A DNA stretch of 64,000 nt from an uncultured Acidimicrobiales bacterium (GTDB lineage: Bacteria; Actinomycetota; Acidimicrobiia; Acidimicrobiales; SHLQ01), in NCBI GenBank assembly GCA_938038815.1, contig CALHTF010000010.1, positions 17,179 through 81,178 on the forward strand, written 5' to 3'. The notes under the pieces are model-generated. The model was not told the DNA's origin. It did not search any database and was given only the letters and a program-made list of their open reading frames with translations. Positions 18,090-27,282 of this stretch are shown here, one piece after another. Position numbers and translations under genes: made by a program. Each line of letters begins with the position of its first letter. The first letter of the stretch is position 1.

Positions 18090-18353
18090 TTAACCCTGGG
18101 AGCGGGCGGCGGCCTTGACGAGGCGGCTCTTGCGACGAGCGGCCTGGTTCTTGTGGATGATGCCCTTGTTGGCTGCCCGGTCGATCGCCTTGAAGGCGCT
18201 ACGCATGGTTTCTTCCGCGTTGTCGTCGCCTGCTTCGGCGGCGGCGAGCGCGCTCTTGACGCGGGTGCGCATCTCCGAACGCACGCCAAGGTTGCGTACC
18301 CGACGCTTCTCGTTCTGGCGGTTGCGCTTAATCTGACTCTTGATATTTGCCAC
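18090..18353 (-). CDS. rpsT: 30S ribosomal protein S20
   Basis: Primary 16S rRNA-binding protein of 87 residues. The sequence starts [20 protein letters not shown] and ends in a basic tail ([19 protein letters not shown]), as in the family. It is convergent with holA (10-base gap) and divergent from lepA; the 184 bases to lepA must hold both promoters. Confidence 0.98.
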   Translation of the reverse strand: MANIKSQIKRNRQNEKRRVRNLGVRSEMRTRVKSALAAAEAGDDNAEETMRSAFKAIDRAANKGIIHKNQAARRKSRLVKAAARSQG

Positions 18354-18537
18354 GGTACGTACCTGTGTCTGTGAAATCCGGGTGACCAGGAGACTGGCCG
18401 AACGGCAATGTTACCCAACCCAGACGATCCAGCGGCAATACCGGCCGGGTTTTTCGCCGTCGGCTGTGACAAGTGGCGTCGGGCCTTTCGAACGCTTGAA
18501 TCGTCGAAACGGCCGTCAAAAGCGATACCTTCGCTTC

Positions 18538-20322
18538 GTGGACCTCGCCAAAATTCGCAACACCTGCATCATTGCGCATATCGATCATGGCAAGTCGACC
18601 CTCGCCGACCGCATGCTCGAACTCACCGGAGCTGTCGCCGACCGCGATATGCGGGCCCAGTACCTCGATTCGATGGATATCGAGCGCGAGCGAGGCATCA
18701 CCATCAAGCTGCAGAGCGTCCGCCTCGAATGGCAAGACCATGTCATCAACCTGATCGACACTCCCGGCCACGTCGACTTTGGGTACGAAGTCTCCCGGTC
18801 GCTCGCCGCGTGCGAAGGCGGCATCTTGGTGGTCGACGCTGCCCAGGGCATCGAGGCCCAAACGTTGGCCAACTGTTACCTCGCACTCGAGAACGACCTC
18901 GAGTTGGTTGCGGTACTGAACAAGATCGACCTGCCGGCCGCCGACCCCGACCGGTATGCGGCCGAAATCGAGAACGTGCTCGGCATCCCGGCCGACGACA
19001 TTTTGCGCATCAGCGCCAAAACCGGTGAAGGCGTTACCGGGGTGCTCGACGCGGTGATCGACCAGATCCCGGCCCCCGAAGGCGACGTCGACAAGCCCCT
19101 TCAGGCCCTCATCTTCGACTCGCACTTCGACCAGTACCGCGGCGTCGTCAGCTCGATCCGGGTGCTGAACGGCACGATCAAGACAGACGCCAAGATCGAG
19201 TTCATGCAGGCTGGCTCGACCCACCAGGCCGACGAGATCGGTGTGCGGTCGCCCGACAACACGCCGGTGAAAGAGCTCGGCCCTGGCGAGGTGGGCTACC
19301 TGATCGCCGGCATCAAAGATGTCGGCGAAGCGAAGTCTGGTGAAACGGTCACCACCGCGGCCAAGGGTGCAACCGAACCGCTCGACGGTTACCGCGAGCC
19401 CAAGCCCATGGTGTTCTCGGGTTTGTACCCGATCGACGGCGACGAGTTTGCGCTGTTGCGTGAATCGCTCGAAAAGCTTCAGCTCAACGACTCGAGCTTT
19501 ACCTACCAGCCCGAAACCTCGGGCGCGCTTGGTCACGGTTTCCGGTGTGGTTTCCTCGGCTTGTTGCACATGGAGATTGTGCGTGAGCGCCTCGAACGTG
19601 AATTTGGTCTAACCCTCATCGCGACCGCACCGTCGGTGGAGTACCGGGTCAACATGCCCAACGATGTGGTTGTTGAGGTCGACAACCCGAGCGACCTGCC
19701 CTCGCCCGGAGACTTCGAGTCGATCGAAGAGCCGTACCTCAAGTGCGCCATCATCACGCCGTCGGAATACACCGGTCCGCTGATGGATCTGTGCCAGAGC
19801 CACCGTGGCGTAATGGAAAAGATGGAGTACCTGTCGCCCGAGCGGGTCGAGTTGGTCTACCGCTTGCCTCTCGCTGAGGTGGTGCTCGACTTCTTCGACC
19901 ATATGAAGAGCCGCACCCAGGGGTACGCCAGCATGGATTACGAGGCCGACGGTTACTCGCCGGCCGACCTGGTGAAGGTCGACATCTTGTTGCACGGCGA
20001 CCCGGTCGATGCGTTCAGCACCATCGTGCACAAAGACAAGGCGTACGACTACGGCCGCAAGATGGCGGGCAAGCTCAAAGAGCTCATCCCGCGTCAGCAG
20101 TTTGAGATCCCGATTCAGGCCACCATCGGCGGCAGCATCATCGCTCGCGAAACCGTTCGGGCCTACCGCAAAGACGTCACCGCCAAGCTCTACGGCGGTG
20201 ACATCACCCGCAAGCGCAAGCTGCTCGAAAAGCAGAAGCAGGGCAAGAAGCGTATGAAGAGCATCGGCTCAGTCGATATCCCCCAAGAAGCCTTCATCAG
20301 CGCCCTGCAGCTCGACGACTAG
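18538..20322 (+). CDS. lepA: Elongation factor 4 (LepA) GTPase
   Basis: Ribosome-bound translational GTPase of 594 residues that promotes initiation or back-translocation. G1 [10 protein letters not shown] is at 12-21, G3 DTPGHVDF near 80 and G4 NKID near 134, followed by EF4-specific C-terminal motifs ([18 protein letters not shown], [14 protein letters not shown]). The start is GTG 18538 ([18 protein letters not shown]); the open frame further upstream has no family similarity. Confidence 0.97.
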   Translation: MDLAKIRNTCIIAHIDHGKSTLADRMLELTGAVADRDMRAQYLDSMDIERERGITIKLQSVRLEWQDHVINLIDTPGHVDFGYEVSRSLAACEGGILVVDAAQGIEAQTLANCYLALENDLELVAVLNKIDLPAADPDRYAAEIENVLGIPADDILRISAKTGEGVTGVLDAVIDQIPAPEGDVDKPLQALIFDSHFDQYRGVVSSIRVLNGTIKTDAKIEFMQAGSTHQADEIGVRSPDNTPVKELGPGEVGYLIAGIKDVGEAKSGETVTTAAKGATEPLDGYREPKPMVFSGLYPIDGDEFALLRESLEKLQLNDSSFTYQPETSGALGHGFRCGFLGLLHMEIVRERLEREFGLTLIATAPSVEYRVNMPNDVVVEVDNPSDLPSPGDFESIEEPYLKCAIITPSEYTGPLMDLCQSHRGVMEKMEYLSPERVELVYRLPLAEVVLDFFDHMKSRTQGYASMDYEADGYSPADLVKVDILLHGDPVDAFSTIVHKDKAYDYGRKMAGKLKELIPRQQFEIPIQATIGGSIIARETVRAYRKDVTAKLYGGDITRKRKLLEKQKQGKKRMKSIGSVDIPQEAFISALQLDD

Positions 20323-20326
20323 CCCG

Positions 20327-21226
20327 CTATCGGCACTGGCCGCCCGGCGGTGGCGGCGGATCCGGGAAGCACGGGTTGTACGGCGGCTGCGTGGTGGGTG
20401 GTACGAAACCCGCGTTGCCGGCCCCGATGTAGGTCTCCACGATGTACTCGGTCTGGTGATCGAAGAAACGAAGCTCGAGCATCTTGGGGGTAATGACGTT
20501 GTTGACCGCCTCGGTCGGGAACGCTCCGCCATGGAACCCTTCGGGCAGGTTGGCGAACGCGTTGTTCACTACCGGCGCAAGTTCGGGCGCAACCGGCACA
20601 AAGATCAGAACGTTGAAGTTCAAGATGTCGTCGGGGTTCGCCAGGGAAATGACTTCGAGAAGAAGTTGATCCCACCAACTCGGGTTGCTCTCGAACAGCG
20701 ATGCCGCCGAGGCGAGGTCGGCCATCAAAGCTTCCGGGTTTGCGAGCAGGTCGAAGACACTTCGAGATTCGAGGATGTCGATCAACAGTGCTTCGAGATC
20801 GGTCTCTGCTTCTTCGAGTTTGTCCTTGATGATGTCTCGGGGTGTGAGGTCGTTCTCGATACCGATAATCACTTGGCCGACGAGATCGGGTGACTCGCCG
20901 CTCAGCAATGACTGAAAGGTCGCGACCTTGAGGCCATCGAAGGTGTAAAGGCCTTTCGAGTTGCTAATGGTCTTGACGTCGCCGTCCTCGAGGCCGGTTG
21001 CTGCTTTGTCGAGCGAGGCCGGGTTGAACCGCACCTGGGTGCTTCCGGGGACCCCGGGTTTCACCCGAAAGTCGATGGTGGCGAGAATCAGTTCGTCGCC
21101 GTCTTCGAAAAACCCGTTCTCTTGGGCCTCAATAACCCGCACCCGATGGTGGTCGAAGTAGGTCTCGCAACCGGTCGCTACAAGGGCAAAAACCACCAGC
21201 GCAGCAAGAGTTCGCAGTCGAATCAT
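20327..21226 (-). CDS. Predicted lipoprotein of unknown function
   Basis: 299-residue exported protein. A signal peptide ends at a lipobox (LVATGC, Cys about 20). The mature part is acidic and mixed alpha/beta, with IDFRVKPGVPGSTQVRF, a helical middle (DKLEEAETDLEALLIDIL), VLIFVPVAPELAPVVN, and a proline-rich end (PPTTQPPYNPCFPDPPPPP). I do not recognise a family. The start is ATG 21226 with AGGG eight bases upstream. It is convergent with lepA (4-base gap) and has its own promoter in the 170-base gap to hrcA. Confidence 0.7.
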   Translation of the reverse strand: MIRLRTLAALVVFALVATGCETYFDHHRVRVIEAQENGFFEDGDELILATIDFRVKPGVPGSTQVRFNPASLDKAATGLEDGDVKTISNSKGLYTFDGLKVATFQSLLSGESPDLVGQVIIGIENDLTPRDIIKDKLEEAETDLEALLIDILESRSVFDLLANPEALMADLASAASLFESNPSWWDQLLLEVISLANPDDILNFNVLIFVPVAPELAPVVNNAFANLPEGFHGGAFPTEAVNNVITPKMLELRFFDHQTEYIVETYIGAGNAGFVPPTTQPPYNPCFPDPPPPPGGQCR

Positions 21227-21293
21227 CAATGTCGCCCTGGCATTGGTTCGTAGCCAGACAGTAGGCCGCACCAACCAAACCCGTCGAATAACC

Positions 21294-21349
21294 CCCGAAC
21301 TGGGGAGCAAACGTGTACCTAGAGGTACGCGAACTGTCCCCAGTTCGGG
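21294..21349 (+). repeat. Nested perfect inverted repeat upstream of hrcA
   Basis: Outer arms of 13 bases, CCCGAACTGGGGA (21294-21306) and TCCCCAGTTCGGG (21337-21349), are perfect. Inside, GTACCT (21315-21320) pairs with AGGTAC (21323-21328). It sits between the divergent lipoprotein and hrcA genes. It does not match CIRCE (TTAGCACTC-N9-GAGTGCTAA). It could be an operator or a mobile palindromic repeat. Confidence 0.75.
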
Positions 21350-21384
21350 TTGGTGCTCGACTACTGGCTGGGTGTCCCGAAGGG

Positions 21385-21390
21385 TAATGT
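21385..21390 (+). promoter_or_regulatory. -10 hexamer TAATGT, leaderless type
   Basis: TAATGT is exactly six bases before the hrcA ATG at 21397. Confidence 0.6.
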
Positions 21391-21396
21391 TCGGAT

Positions 21397-22407
21397 ATGG
21401 CCGATGTTCACGACCTCGACGATCGCAAAGCAGCGATTCTTCGCGCCGTGGTCACCGAGTACATCTCGACCGCTCAGCCGGTCGGGTCGGGAAAGATTGC
21501 CGCCCGGCGGTCGCTCGATGTTTCGTCGGCCACCGTTCGGAACGAACTCGGTTTCCTCGAATCGGAGGGGTATCTGCACAAGCCACACACCAGCGCTGGT
21601 CGCGTGCCCACCGACAAGGGTTACCGGTTCTTCGTCGACCAGATGAGTGGCACCCCTCAGCTTGGGCCGAACCAAAACATTCAGGTTCGAGAGTTCTTCG
21701 ATCAGACGCATTCGGAAATCGAGTCGATGCTGCGCGACACCACCCGGTTGCTTACCGGCCTTACCGATTGCGCGGCGGTCATCACCGGACCTGGACGCGA
21801 CGTCGCCACGATTCGCTCCGCTCAACTGGTGGCCTTGCACGCCCAAAACCTTTTGGCGGTGCTGGTGCTGTCGAACGGTGCGGTCGCCAAGCGGACCTTC
21901 GAAGCCGACATCGAGCCCGATGAGAAAACCGTTGCGGCGGCGAGCGCCAAACTCAACGACGCCATGCGAGGCGCGACCCTCGCTGCGCTACCAGCCTGTG
22001 ACCCATCGGGCGACCCGGTGGTCGACGACATTGTGGCGTTGGCTCACGGTGCGTTCGCCGATGAGGTTTCCACCGACCCGGTGTATGTCGGCGGTCGAGC
22101 CCAGGTGGCCGAAAGTTTCGAGGCGGTCGACACCGTCCGCGAAGTTCTGGGCTTGCTCGAACGCCAGTTCATCATCGTCGGTCTGATTCGCGACGTGCTC
22201 GGTCGGGGCATGTCGGTGGCCATCGGGAACGAAACCGGCGTCGACAATCTGGCCGAATGTTCGCTCGTTGTGGCGCCCTACGAAGTCGAGGGCGAGCCGG
22301 TCGGAACCATTGGCCTGCTCGGCCCCACCCGCATGAACTACTCGCGGGCGTTGGCCGCGGTAGCGGTGGTCGGTACCTCGCTCGGCGACCGACTCACCGC
22401 CGGTTAA
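21397..22407 (+). CDS. hrcA: Heat-inducible transcription repressor HrcA
   Basis: Repressor of class I heat-shock genes, 336 residues. An N-terminal winged helix (DDRKAAILRAVVTEYISTAQPVGSGKIAARR, about 8-38) leads to the hallmark SSATVRNELGFLESEGYLHKPHTSAGRVPTDKGYR (about 43-77). The C-terminal GAF-like domain includes VVAPYEVEGEPVGTIGLLGPTRMNY. It normally binds CIRCE; I see no CIRCE copy upstream of hrcA or dnaJ here, so its targets (groESL) are probably elsewhere. It precedes dnaJ by 83 bases. Confidence 0.96.
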   Translation: MADVHDLDDRKAAILRAVVTEYISTAQPVGSGKIAARRSLDVSSATVRNELGFLESEGYLHKPHTSAGRVPTDKGYRFFVDQMSGTPQLGPNQNIQVREFFDQTHSEIESMLRDTTRLLTGLTDCAAVITGPGRDVATIRSAQLVALHAQNLLAVLVLSNGAVAKRTFEADIEPDEKTVAAASAKLNDAMRGATLAALPACDPSGDPVVDDIVALAHGAFADEVSTDPVYVGGRAQVAESFEAVDTVREVLGLLERQFIIVGLIRDVLGRGMSVAIGNETGVDNLAECSLVVAPYEVEGEPVGTIGLLGPTRMNYSRALAAVAVVGTSLGDRLTAG

Positions 22408-22490
22408 ACCCGCTCGAGTACCGGTAAGGCGTCACGTCGGCGCCGCTCCGGTAGTAATTCGCGCCTAAAGAACGGCATGCTTGGGACCAG

Positions 22491-23606
22491 ATGGCTAACG
22501 ACTATTACGAAATTCTCGGTGTTTCCCGCGACGCCGACGACGCCACGATCAAAAAGGCGTACCGCAAGCTCGCCCGCCAGTATCACCCCGACACCAACCC
22601 GGGCGATGCTGAAGCCGAGGCGCGCTTCAAAGAGCTAGCTGTCGCGTACGAGATTCTCAGCGACCCAGAGAAGCGAGCCCAGTTCGACCGGTTCGGCAGC
22701 GTGGGCGGCCCAGGTGGTGGCCCGGGCGGCATGGGCGACATGTTCGGCGGCGGCATTAACGACCTGTTCGAAGCATTCTTTGGTCAAGCCGGCAACCCGT
22801 TTGGCGGTGGCCCGACTCGAGCCCGCACGGGTGAAGACATCGAGACCATGCTCGAGATTCCGTTCGAGCGGGCGGTGTTCGGCGGCGAGCAAAGTATCGA
22901 TGTCGAGACCGCGGTCGCGTGCGACACCTGTGAGGCGAGTGGTTGTAAGCCGGGCACGTTCCCCGAACGCTGTACCACCTGCGATGGTGCAGGTCAGGTA
23001 CGCCAGGTTCGTCGATCGATCCTTGGTCAGATGGTCTCGGCGGCGCCGTGTCCGTCTTGTTCGGGTGCGGGGGAGACCGTGCCCGAGCCGTGCTCGGCGT
23101 GTCGAGGCGAAGGCCGAGTCCGCGATACCCGCACATATTCGGTTGAGGTTCCCGCCGGGGTCGACGATGGCTCGACCCTGCGGCTCACCGGTCGGGGAGC
23201 GGTTGGTCCACGGGGCGTCGGCAACGGCGACCTTTACGTTCACCTGCGGGTGGAACCCCACGAAACCTTTGTGCGCGACGGCTATGACCTGCGCGCCACC
23301 TTGCCGGTCGGAATCTCCCAAGCCGCACTCGGTGCGGCTATCACCTACGACACGCTCGATGGTCCCGAAGACCTCGTCGTAAAGCCGGGTACCCAGCCGG
23401 GTCGACTGTTCCGGTTGCGGGGTCGGGGAGTGCCCCACCTCGACGGACGCGGACGAGGCGACCTGCTGGTCAAGCTCGACATCGCGGTCCCGACCGACCT
23501 CTCCGACGAAGAGGCCGACCTGCTCCGCCAGTTTGCCGAGCTTCGAGGCGACGAGGTCGCCGAAGAATCCGGCCTGTTGTCGAAGATCCGCTCGGCCTTT
23601 AAGTAA
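22491..23606 (+). CDS. dnaJ: Chaperone protein DnaJ
   Basis: Hsp40 co-chaperone of DnaK, 371 residues. J-domain at 1-70 with the HPD motif (YHPDTNPG), a Gly-rich linker (VGGPGGGPGGMGDMFGGG), a zinc domain with four CxxCxGxG-type repeats (CDTCEASG, CTTCDGAG, CPSCSGAG, CSACRGEG), then the substrate-binding beta-domains. This hrcA-linked copy corresponds to actinobacterial DnaJ2; grpE and dnaK are not in the window. Confidence 0.97.
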   Translation: MANDYYEILGVSRDADDATIKKAYRKLARQYHPDTNPGDAEAEARFKELAVAYEILSDPEKRAQFDRFGSVGGPGGGPGGMGDMFGGGINDLFEAFFGQAGNPFGGGPTRARTGEDIETMLEIPFERAVFGGEQSIDVETAVACDTCEASGCKPGTFPERCTTCDGAGQVRQVRRSILGQMVSAAPCPSCSGAGETVPEPCSACRGEGRVRDTRTYSVEVPAGVDDGSTLRLTGRGAVGPRGVGNGDLYVHLRVEPHETFVRDGYDLRATLPVGISQAALGAAITYDTLDGPEDLVVKPGTQPGRLFRLRGRGVPHLDGRGRGDLLVKLDIAVPTDLSDEEADLLRQFAELRGDEVAEESGLLSKIRSAFK

Positions 23607-23613
23607 CGGTCGA

Positions 23614-24324
23614 GTGGTGGCCCCCGACTCGCGCCTCGCCGGACCCGACGGCCGGGGTGGGCCCCATGTTTTTGTCGACGACCTCGCCGCCCCGGTACTC
23701 GCCCCCGACGATCGTCAGCATCTCGAACGGTCGCTGCGACTTCGAGCCGGCGACCCGCTGACCGTCGGCGATGGCCACGGCCGTTGGCGGGCGTGTTCGT
23801 TCGGCGACGAGGTTGAACCAACCGGCGACATCATCGAGGCGGTTCGACCCGCGCCCCTGCTCACCGTTGGGTTCGCGTTGGTGAAGGGGACCAGGCCCGA
23901 GCTCGTGGTGCAAAAGCTGACCGAGCTGGGCATCGATCACATCGTGTTGGTGTCGGCCGAGCGCAGCGTCGTGAAGTGGGATCAAGCCAAGACCGACAAG
24001 AACCTGGCCCGACTCCGGCGCATCGCCACCGAAGCATCGATGCAGTCGCGTCGGCTGTGGCTGCCCGAGGTCAGTGGGCTCTCGTCGGTCTCGGTGCTGC
24101 GCGAAGGTTCGCCGGTGGCGTTGGCCGAGCCTGGTGGACGACCGGTGGCCGCCGCCGACCACACGATCGTGGTCGGGCCCGAAGGTGGCTGGGCACCTAG
24201 CGAACTCGACGGGGCCGAGCAGGTGGGGATTTCGGCGCAGATTCTTCGAGCCGAAACGGCGGCGATCGTAGCGGGCTCGGTGCTTTCGCAGATCCGGGCG
24301 GGGTTGGTCTCGCCAGCCAGCTAG
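23614..24324 (+). CDS. rsmE: 16S rRNA (uracil-1498-N3)-methyltransferase
   Basis: SPOUT-fold methyltransferase of about 236 residues that methylates U1498 of 16S rRNA with SAM. Visible are the N-terminal PUA-like part (HLERSLRLRAGDPLTVGDG), ALVKGTRPELVVQKLTELGI, ERSVVKWD, ATEASMQSRR, and the knot with IVVGPEGGWAPSEL and LRAETAAIVAGS. The start is GTG 23614 or the next GTG at 23617, seven bases after dnaJ. The hrcA-dnaJ-rsmE order is common in actinobacteria. Confidence 0.94.
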   Translation: MVAPDSRLAGPDGRGGPHVFVDDLAAPVLAPDDRQHLERSLRLRAGDPLTVGDGHGRWRACSFGDEVEPTGDIIEAVRPAPLLTVGFALVKGTRPELVVQKLTELGIDHIVLVSAERSVVKWDQAKTDKNLARLRRIATEASMQSRRLWLPEVSGLSSVSVLREGSPVALAEPGGRPVAAADHTIVVGPEGGWAPSELDGAEQVGISAQILRAETAAIVAGSVLSQIRAGLVSPAS

Positions 24325-24614
24325 GGCGCCCGCTCGTCGCCCACCCGGGCCCCAACAGTCGACCACGCTGTGCGTTCACCAGCCGATCGGCCCGGAAAGC
24401 GAATCACACGCAGCGTGGACGGATGGTCGTGCATAGTGACGCTTCGAGCGAAATTCTCCCCAGAACTCGGTGAGATCGGCGCGAAAAGCACGGTGCGTCC
24501 GCTTTTGCGCGCTCTGAGTCATTAGGCCTACTCTTGGCCTAGGTCACGCTACGTGTTAGCGGGCGAGTTTCACTTGTTGTCCGATCACGCATCGGCCGCA
24601 ACGCCAGGGCGTAA
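24325..24614. other. Long regulatory gap upstream of the BldD-like gene
   Basis: No gene was found in these 290 bases. They contain a half copy of the CTCTGAGTCA element (24512-24521), a candidate -10 (TACTCT, 24529-24534) and an imperfect dyad GTCACGC-TAC-GTGTTAG (24543-24559) resembling BldD boxes. Autoregulation is plausible but unproven. Confidence 0.4.
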
Positions 24615-25184
24615 ATGAGTAGGGAATCAGCAGATCAGATGGAACTAGACGAAGAGGCGCATGCCGAGATGTACAGCCGCAAGGTTGGCGACCGGCTTCG
24701 AGCCATTCGCCGCCAAAAGCGGTTGTCGCTCCAAGAGGTGGAAGCAACCTCGAATCAGGAGTTCAAGGCCTCGGTCCTTGGTGCCTATGAGCGAGGCGAA
24801 CGGGCGATTTCGGTTCCCCGTCTGCAGCGGCTCGCACTGTTCTACAACGTGCCGATCGACCAGCTCCTCCCGGTCGATGTCCCCGACTTCGGCGTCGAGA
24901 CCCGGCCCACGATCGATCTCACCGAAGTTCCGGCCCGTAAGCCGGCTCGTTCGGTCACCATCGACCTCGCTCGGCTCGAAGCATTGTCGGGCCCGGAGTC
25001 CGAAATGCTCAACCGGTACCTGCAGATGGTTCAGGTTCAGCGCCAGGACTTCAACGGTCGAGTGCTGACCATTCGCCGCGACGATCTTCAGGCCATGGCC
25101 GCGATCCTCGGAACCGTTATCGAGGGTGCCGTGCCGCGGCTCAACGAGCTCGGTTTGTGCTACCAAACCCCTGCTCAGCAGTAG
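24615..25184 (+). CDS. BldD-type XRE regulator with c-di-GMP-binding signature
   Basis: 189-residue regulator with an N-terminal helix-turn-helix (RLRAIRRQKRLSLQEVEATS, about 27-46, then VLGAYERGERAISVPRLQRLA). Its C-terminal domain carries R143-x-D145 and, eight residues later, R154-x-x-D157, exactly the RxD-X8-RxxD signature with which BldD binds a c-di-GMP tetramer and dimerises. In Streptomyces BldD represses development genes; here the regulon is unknown. The 290-base upstream region is unusually long and holds a possible BldD-like half-site pair (GTCACGC-TAC-GTGTTAG, 24543-24559). Two hairpins follow the stop. Confidence 0.88.
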   Translation: MSRESADQMELDEEAHAEMYSRKVGDRLRAIRRQKRLSLQEVEATSNQEFKASVLGAYERGERAISVPRLQRLALFYNVPIDQLLPVDVPDFGVETRPTIDLTEVPARKPARSVTIDLARLEALSGPESEMLNRYLQMVQVQRQDFNGRVLTIRRDDLQAMAAILGTVIEGAVPRLNELGLCYQTPAQQ

Positions 25185-25201
25185 CGGTTTCCTAGCGCTT
25201 C

Positions 25202-25241
25202 ACGCCGCCTGAAAAAGGTGGCGTAAGACCGGTCTTCGGTC
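25202..25241 (+). terminator. Tandem hairpins after the BldD-like gene
   Basis: ACGCCGCCT (25202-25210) pairs with AGGTGGCGT (25216-25224) over a GAAAA loop with one G-T pair. A second stem, GACCG/CGGTC (25227-25231/25237-25241), follows at once. Position just after the stop suggests a terminator, though without a U-tract. Confidence 0.5.
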
Positions 25242-25291
25242 CCCGAATTGTCGGGTGAATTGTGTAAGGCTGCGGACGGAGGAATTCGTCC

Positions 25292-26725
25292 GTGGAGCTA
25301 CCGCGCTCATCACAACCGTTTCATGTGCGTCAGAGCGTCGACCCCGATCTGGTCGGCGGCGAACTGACCATCCGCGGCGACGCCGAACTGGCGCGTCGCA
25401 TCAACGGCGACGTCACGGTTACCTCCGGGCAAGTCCTGGTATCGGGTGTCATCACGGGCAGTCTCTTTGTTGTTGGTGGTCATGTACAGATCACCGGATC
25501 GGTTGGCGGAACCGTCGAGAACCTTGGGGGCGTCGTCGATGTCTATGGCGTGGTCGAAGGCCTCGTGCATGGCCCGCGCCCCTCGACCCGTATCGCTCCC
25601 GACGCCGTCGTGGGCGAAGCGGTTCGCTCGCCTCAGTCGTTAAGCGGCCGGGCACAAACCGACCACCGCAGCACGACCCCCGAGGTGCCCATCGTCGCCG
25701 AGCGCTACGACTCGGCAGGTCGGTGGCGGTTGGCGACCGGACTCGTTGGGGTCGCGGCCGCGATCTCCGTTTCGGGTTTCGCGATCTTTGGCGGCAACGG
25801 AGTGCCGTCGACCGGCCAAGCGCTCGAGGTAGTGGTGGCCGACCCCGAGGTGGTCGAGGTCGCCGGAATCGTCGAGTACGCAACCTCCGATGCGCCCGAA
25901 CCAATGAGCGAAACCGAAGTGGCCGACGAGGTCGAGCGCGGCCTTTCGTTACTCGATGACCTCGTGGTCGAACCCCGCACTAGCGACGTGCCCAGCGAAC
26001 CTGCGTTGTGGCGCAGTCCGCCAGCGGTCGACCCCGACGGCTGCGTGCCGTGGACCGTGCTGGTCAGCGAAAGCGATTCGTTGGTTTCGGCATCGTCGTT
26101 CTCGTGTGAGGTGAACGGGTCGTGGACCGACGCGCTGTCAGGGGCCAGCCACGACACCGCCGAAGCCCTTACCGTTGCCCCGATCGTTCCGGTGGTCAAC
26201 GTGGTGCAGGCAGGCGGCGCAGCCTGGGATGAATCGACTCGTCGCAGTTATGCATCCGATACCTCCAGTCCAGAAACCCTGCAGGTCATGTCGACCGAGC
26301 TCGAATCCGAACGAGCCGGGCGGGCCCCCGACCAGTGGCGGCCCGACGATCAATCGGTTTGGTGCGGCTACGGACTCGACTGGGTGAGCGTCAAGACCCG
26401 GTTCGGGCTCGCCGTTACCACCGCCGAGGCCCGAACCCTGCGCCTCATGATCGACACCTGCGATGCCGAGTCGTCGGCTGGTCCAAATCCGGTTCACTCT
26501 CGCGCTGATCGTCAAGTCGCCCAGGTCGAACTCGACCCCGACCTGGTAGTGGCAGAAGAACCGGCGTTCGTTTTGCCGTGCGACGACAGCTACCCCGACG
26601 TGTGCGTTCCGTCGCCCCCGGCGGTCGTCACGTGCGAGCAGGTCGGACAGGTCGGCTTCGAAGTGCGGGGCGACGACCCCCACAATTTCGACACCAACGG
26701 CGACGGCATCGGCTGCGATTTCTAG
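25292..26725 (+). CDS. Bactofilin-like N-domain, membrane segment, degenerate HNH (DUF1524-like) domain and excalibur motif
   Basis: 477-residue protein with an unusual order of parts. Residues 20-95 are short beta-repeats (GDVTVTSGQVLVSGVITGS and similar) like bactofilin/polymer-forming solenoids and would be cytoplasmic. One membrane helix follows (about 147-167). Outside, 250-390 follows the pattern of the C-terminal GmrSD/DUF1524 HNH nucleases (WDESTRRSYASD, QWRPDDQSVWCGYGLDWVSVK, two Cys), but the catalytic DHVVPL segment reads PIVPVVN and the downstream NRSK-type residues are absent. The end (440-477) is an excalibur-like calcium motif, NFDTNGDGIGCDF. It starts at GTG after GGAGGAATTC. 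I infer an envelope-sensing or scaffold role; nuclease activity looks lost. Confidence 0.62.
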   Translation: MELPRSSQPFHVRQSVDPDLVGGELTIRGDAELARRINGDVTVTSGQVLVSGVITGSLFVVGGHVQITGSVGGTVENLGGVVDVYGVVEGLVHGPRPSTRIAPDAVVGEAVRSPQSLSGRAQTDHRSTTPEVPIVAERYDSAGRWRLATGLVGVAAAISVSGFAIFGGNGVPSTGQALEVVVADPEVVEVAGIVEYATSDAPEPMSETEVADEVERGLSLLDDLVVEPRTSDVPSEPALWRSPPAVDPDGCVPWTVLVSESDSLVSASSFSCEVNGSWTDALSGASHDTAEALTVAPIVPVVNVVQAGGAAWDESTRRSYASDTSSPETLQVMSTELESERAGRAPDQWRPDDQSVWCGYGLDWVSVKTRFGLAVTTAEARTLRLMIDTCDAESSAGPNPVHSRADRQVAQVELDPDLVVAEEPAFVLPCDDSYPDVCVPSPPAVVTCEQVGQVGFEVRGDDPHNFDTNGDGIGCDF

Positions 26726-26738
26726 CCCGGTTTGAAAC

Positions 26739-26744
26739 TAAGGT
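26739..26744 (+). promoter_or_regulatory. -10 hexamer TAAGGT, leaderless type
   Basis: TAAGGT stands six bases before the DUF1844 ATG at 26751. Confidence 0.6.
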
Positions 26745-26750
26745 GGCGCC

Positions 26751-27221
26751 ATGAGCTTATGGACCCCTGACGGTGAACATCCCGTCGATCGCAACCCAGC
26801 CCCCGAACCCCAGCGCGAAAGTGCTGCCGCGGGCGGACCACCGCCTGGCGCTATGCCTGGCATGGAGGGAATGCCGGCGTTCGAGGACCTCTCGCCCGAG
26901 GAACAAGAACAAGCTCGTCAAATGGCCGCCGAGATGGCCGAAGCCCAGCAGCGCATCTTGTCGGTGCCCGCCTCGACCGTTATCGCCAACCACGCGATGG
27001 GGCTCTATGAGCTCGCAGCGATTCACCTTTCGACCGAACAGCCCAACTTCGCCGACGCCCAGTTCGCGATCGACGCTATGGCCGCGTTGGTCGAGGGTTT
27101 CCCGGGCAAGCTCGGCGAGAACGAACCGACCTTGCGCGAAGCACTCGGCCAGCTACGACTGGTTTTTGTGGAGCTGCAAACCCAAATGGCAGCCAACGAC
27201 GCTGCTGCTTCGGACGACTAA
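26751..27221 (+). CDS. DUF1844 family protein
   Basis: 156-residue soluble protein. The family core lies in the C-terminal half: VIANHAMGLYELAAIHLS, FADAQFAIDAMAALVEGFPGKL and LREALGQLRLVFVELQ, all helical. The N-terminal 60 residues are Pro/Gly/Met-rich (PPPGAMPGMEGMPAF) and probably disordered. Function unknown; the gene is regularly found just upstream of infC in actinobacteria, which hints at a link with translation initiation or the ribosome. Confidence 0.88.
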   Translation: MSLWTPDGEHPVDRNPAPEPQRESAAAGGPPPGAMPGMEGMPAFEDLSPEEQEQARQMAAEMAEAQQRILSVPASTVIANHAMGLYELAAIHLSTEQPNFADAQFAIDAMAALVEGFPGKLGENEPTLREALGQLRLVFVELQTQMAANDAAASDD

Positions 27222-27282
27222 CGCCTGCTCGCCCCGCTGCGTCACTCGTGCGGAGCGCTGCTAGAGTCAGATCTACAACTGA

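Noticed and set aside
21397..22490. CIRCE operator upstream of hrcA or dnaJ
   Set aside because: No TTAGCACTC-N9-GAGTGCTAA or close variant is present; the palindrome at 21294-21349 is different.
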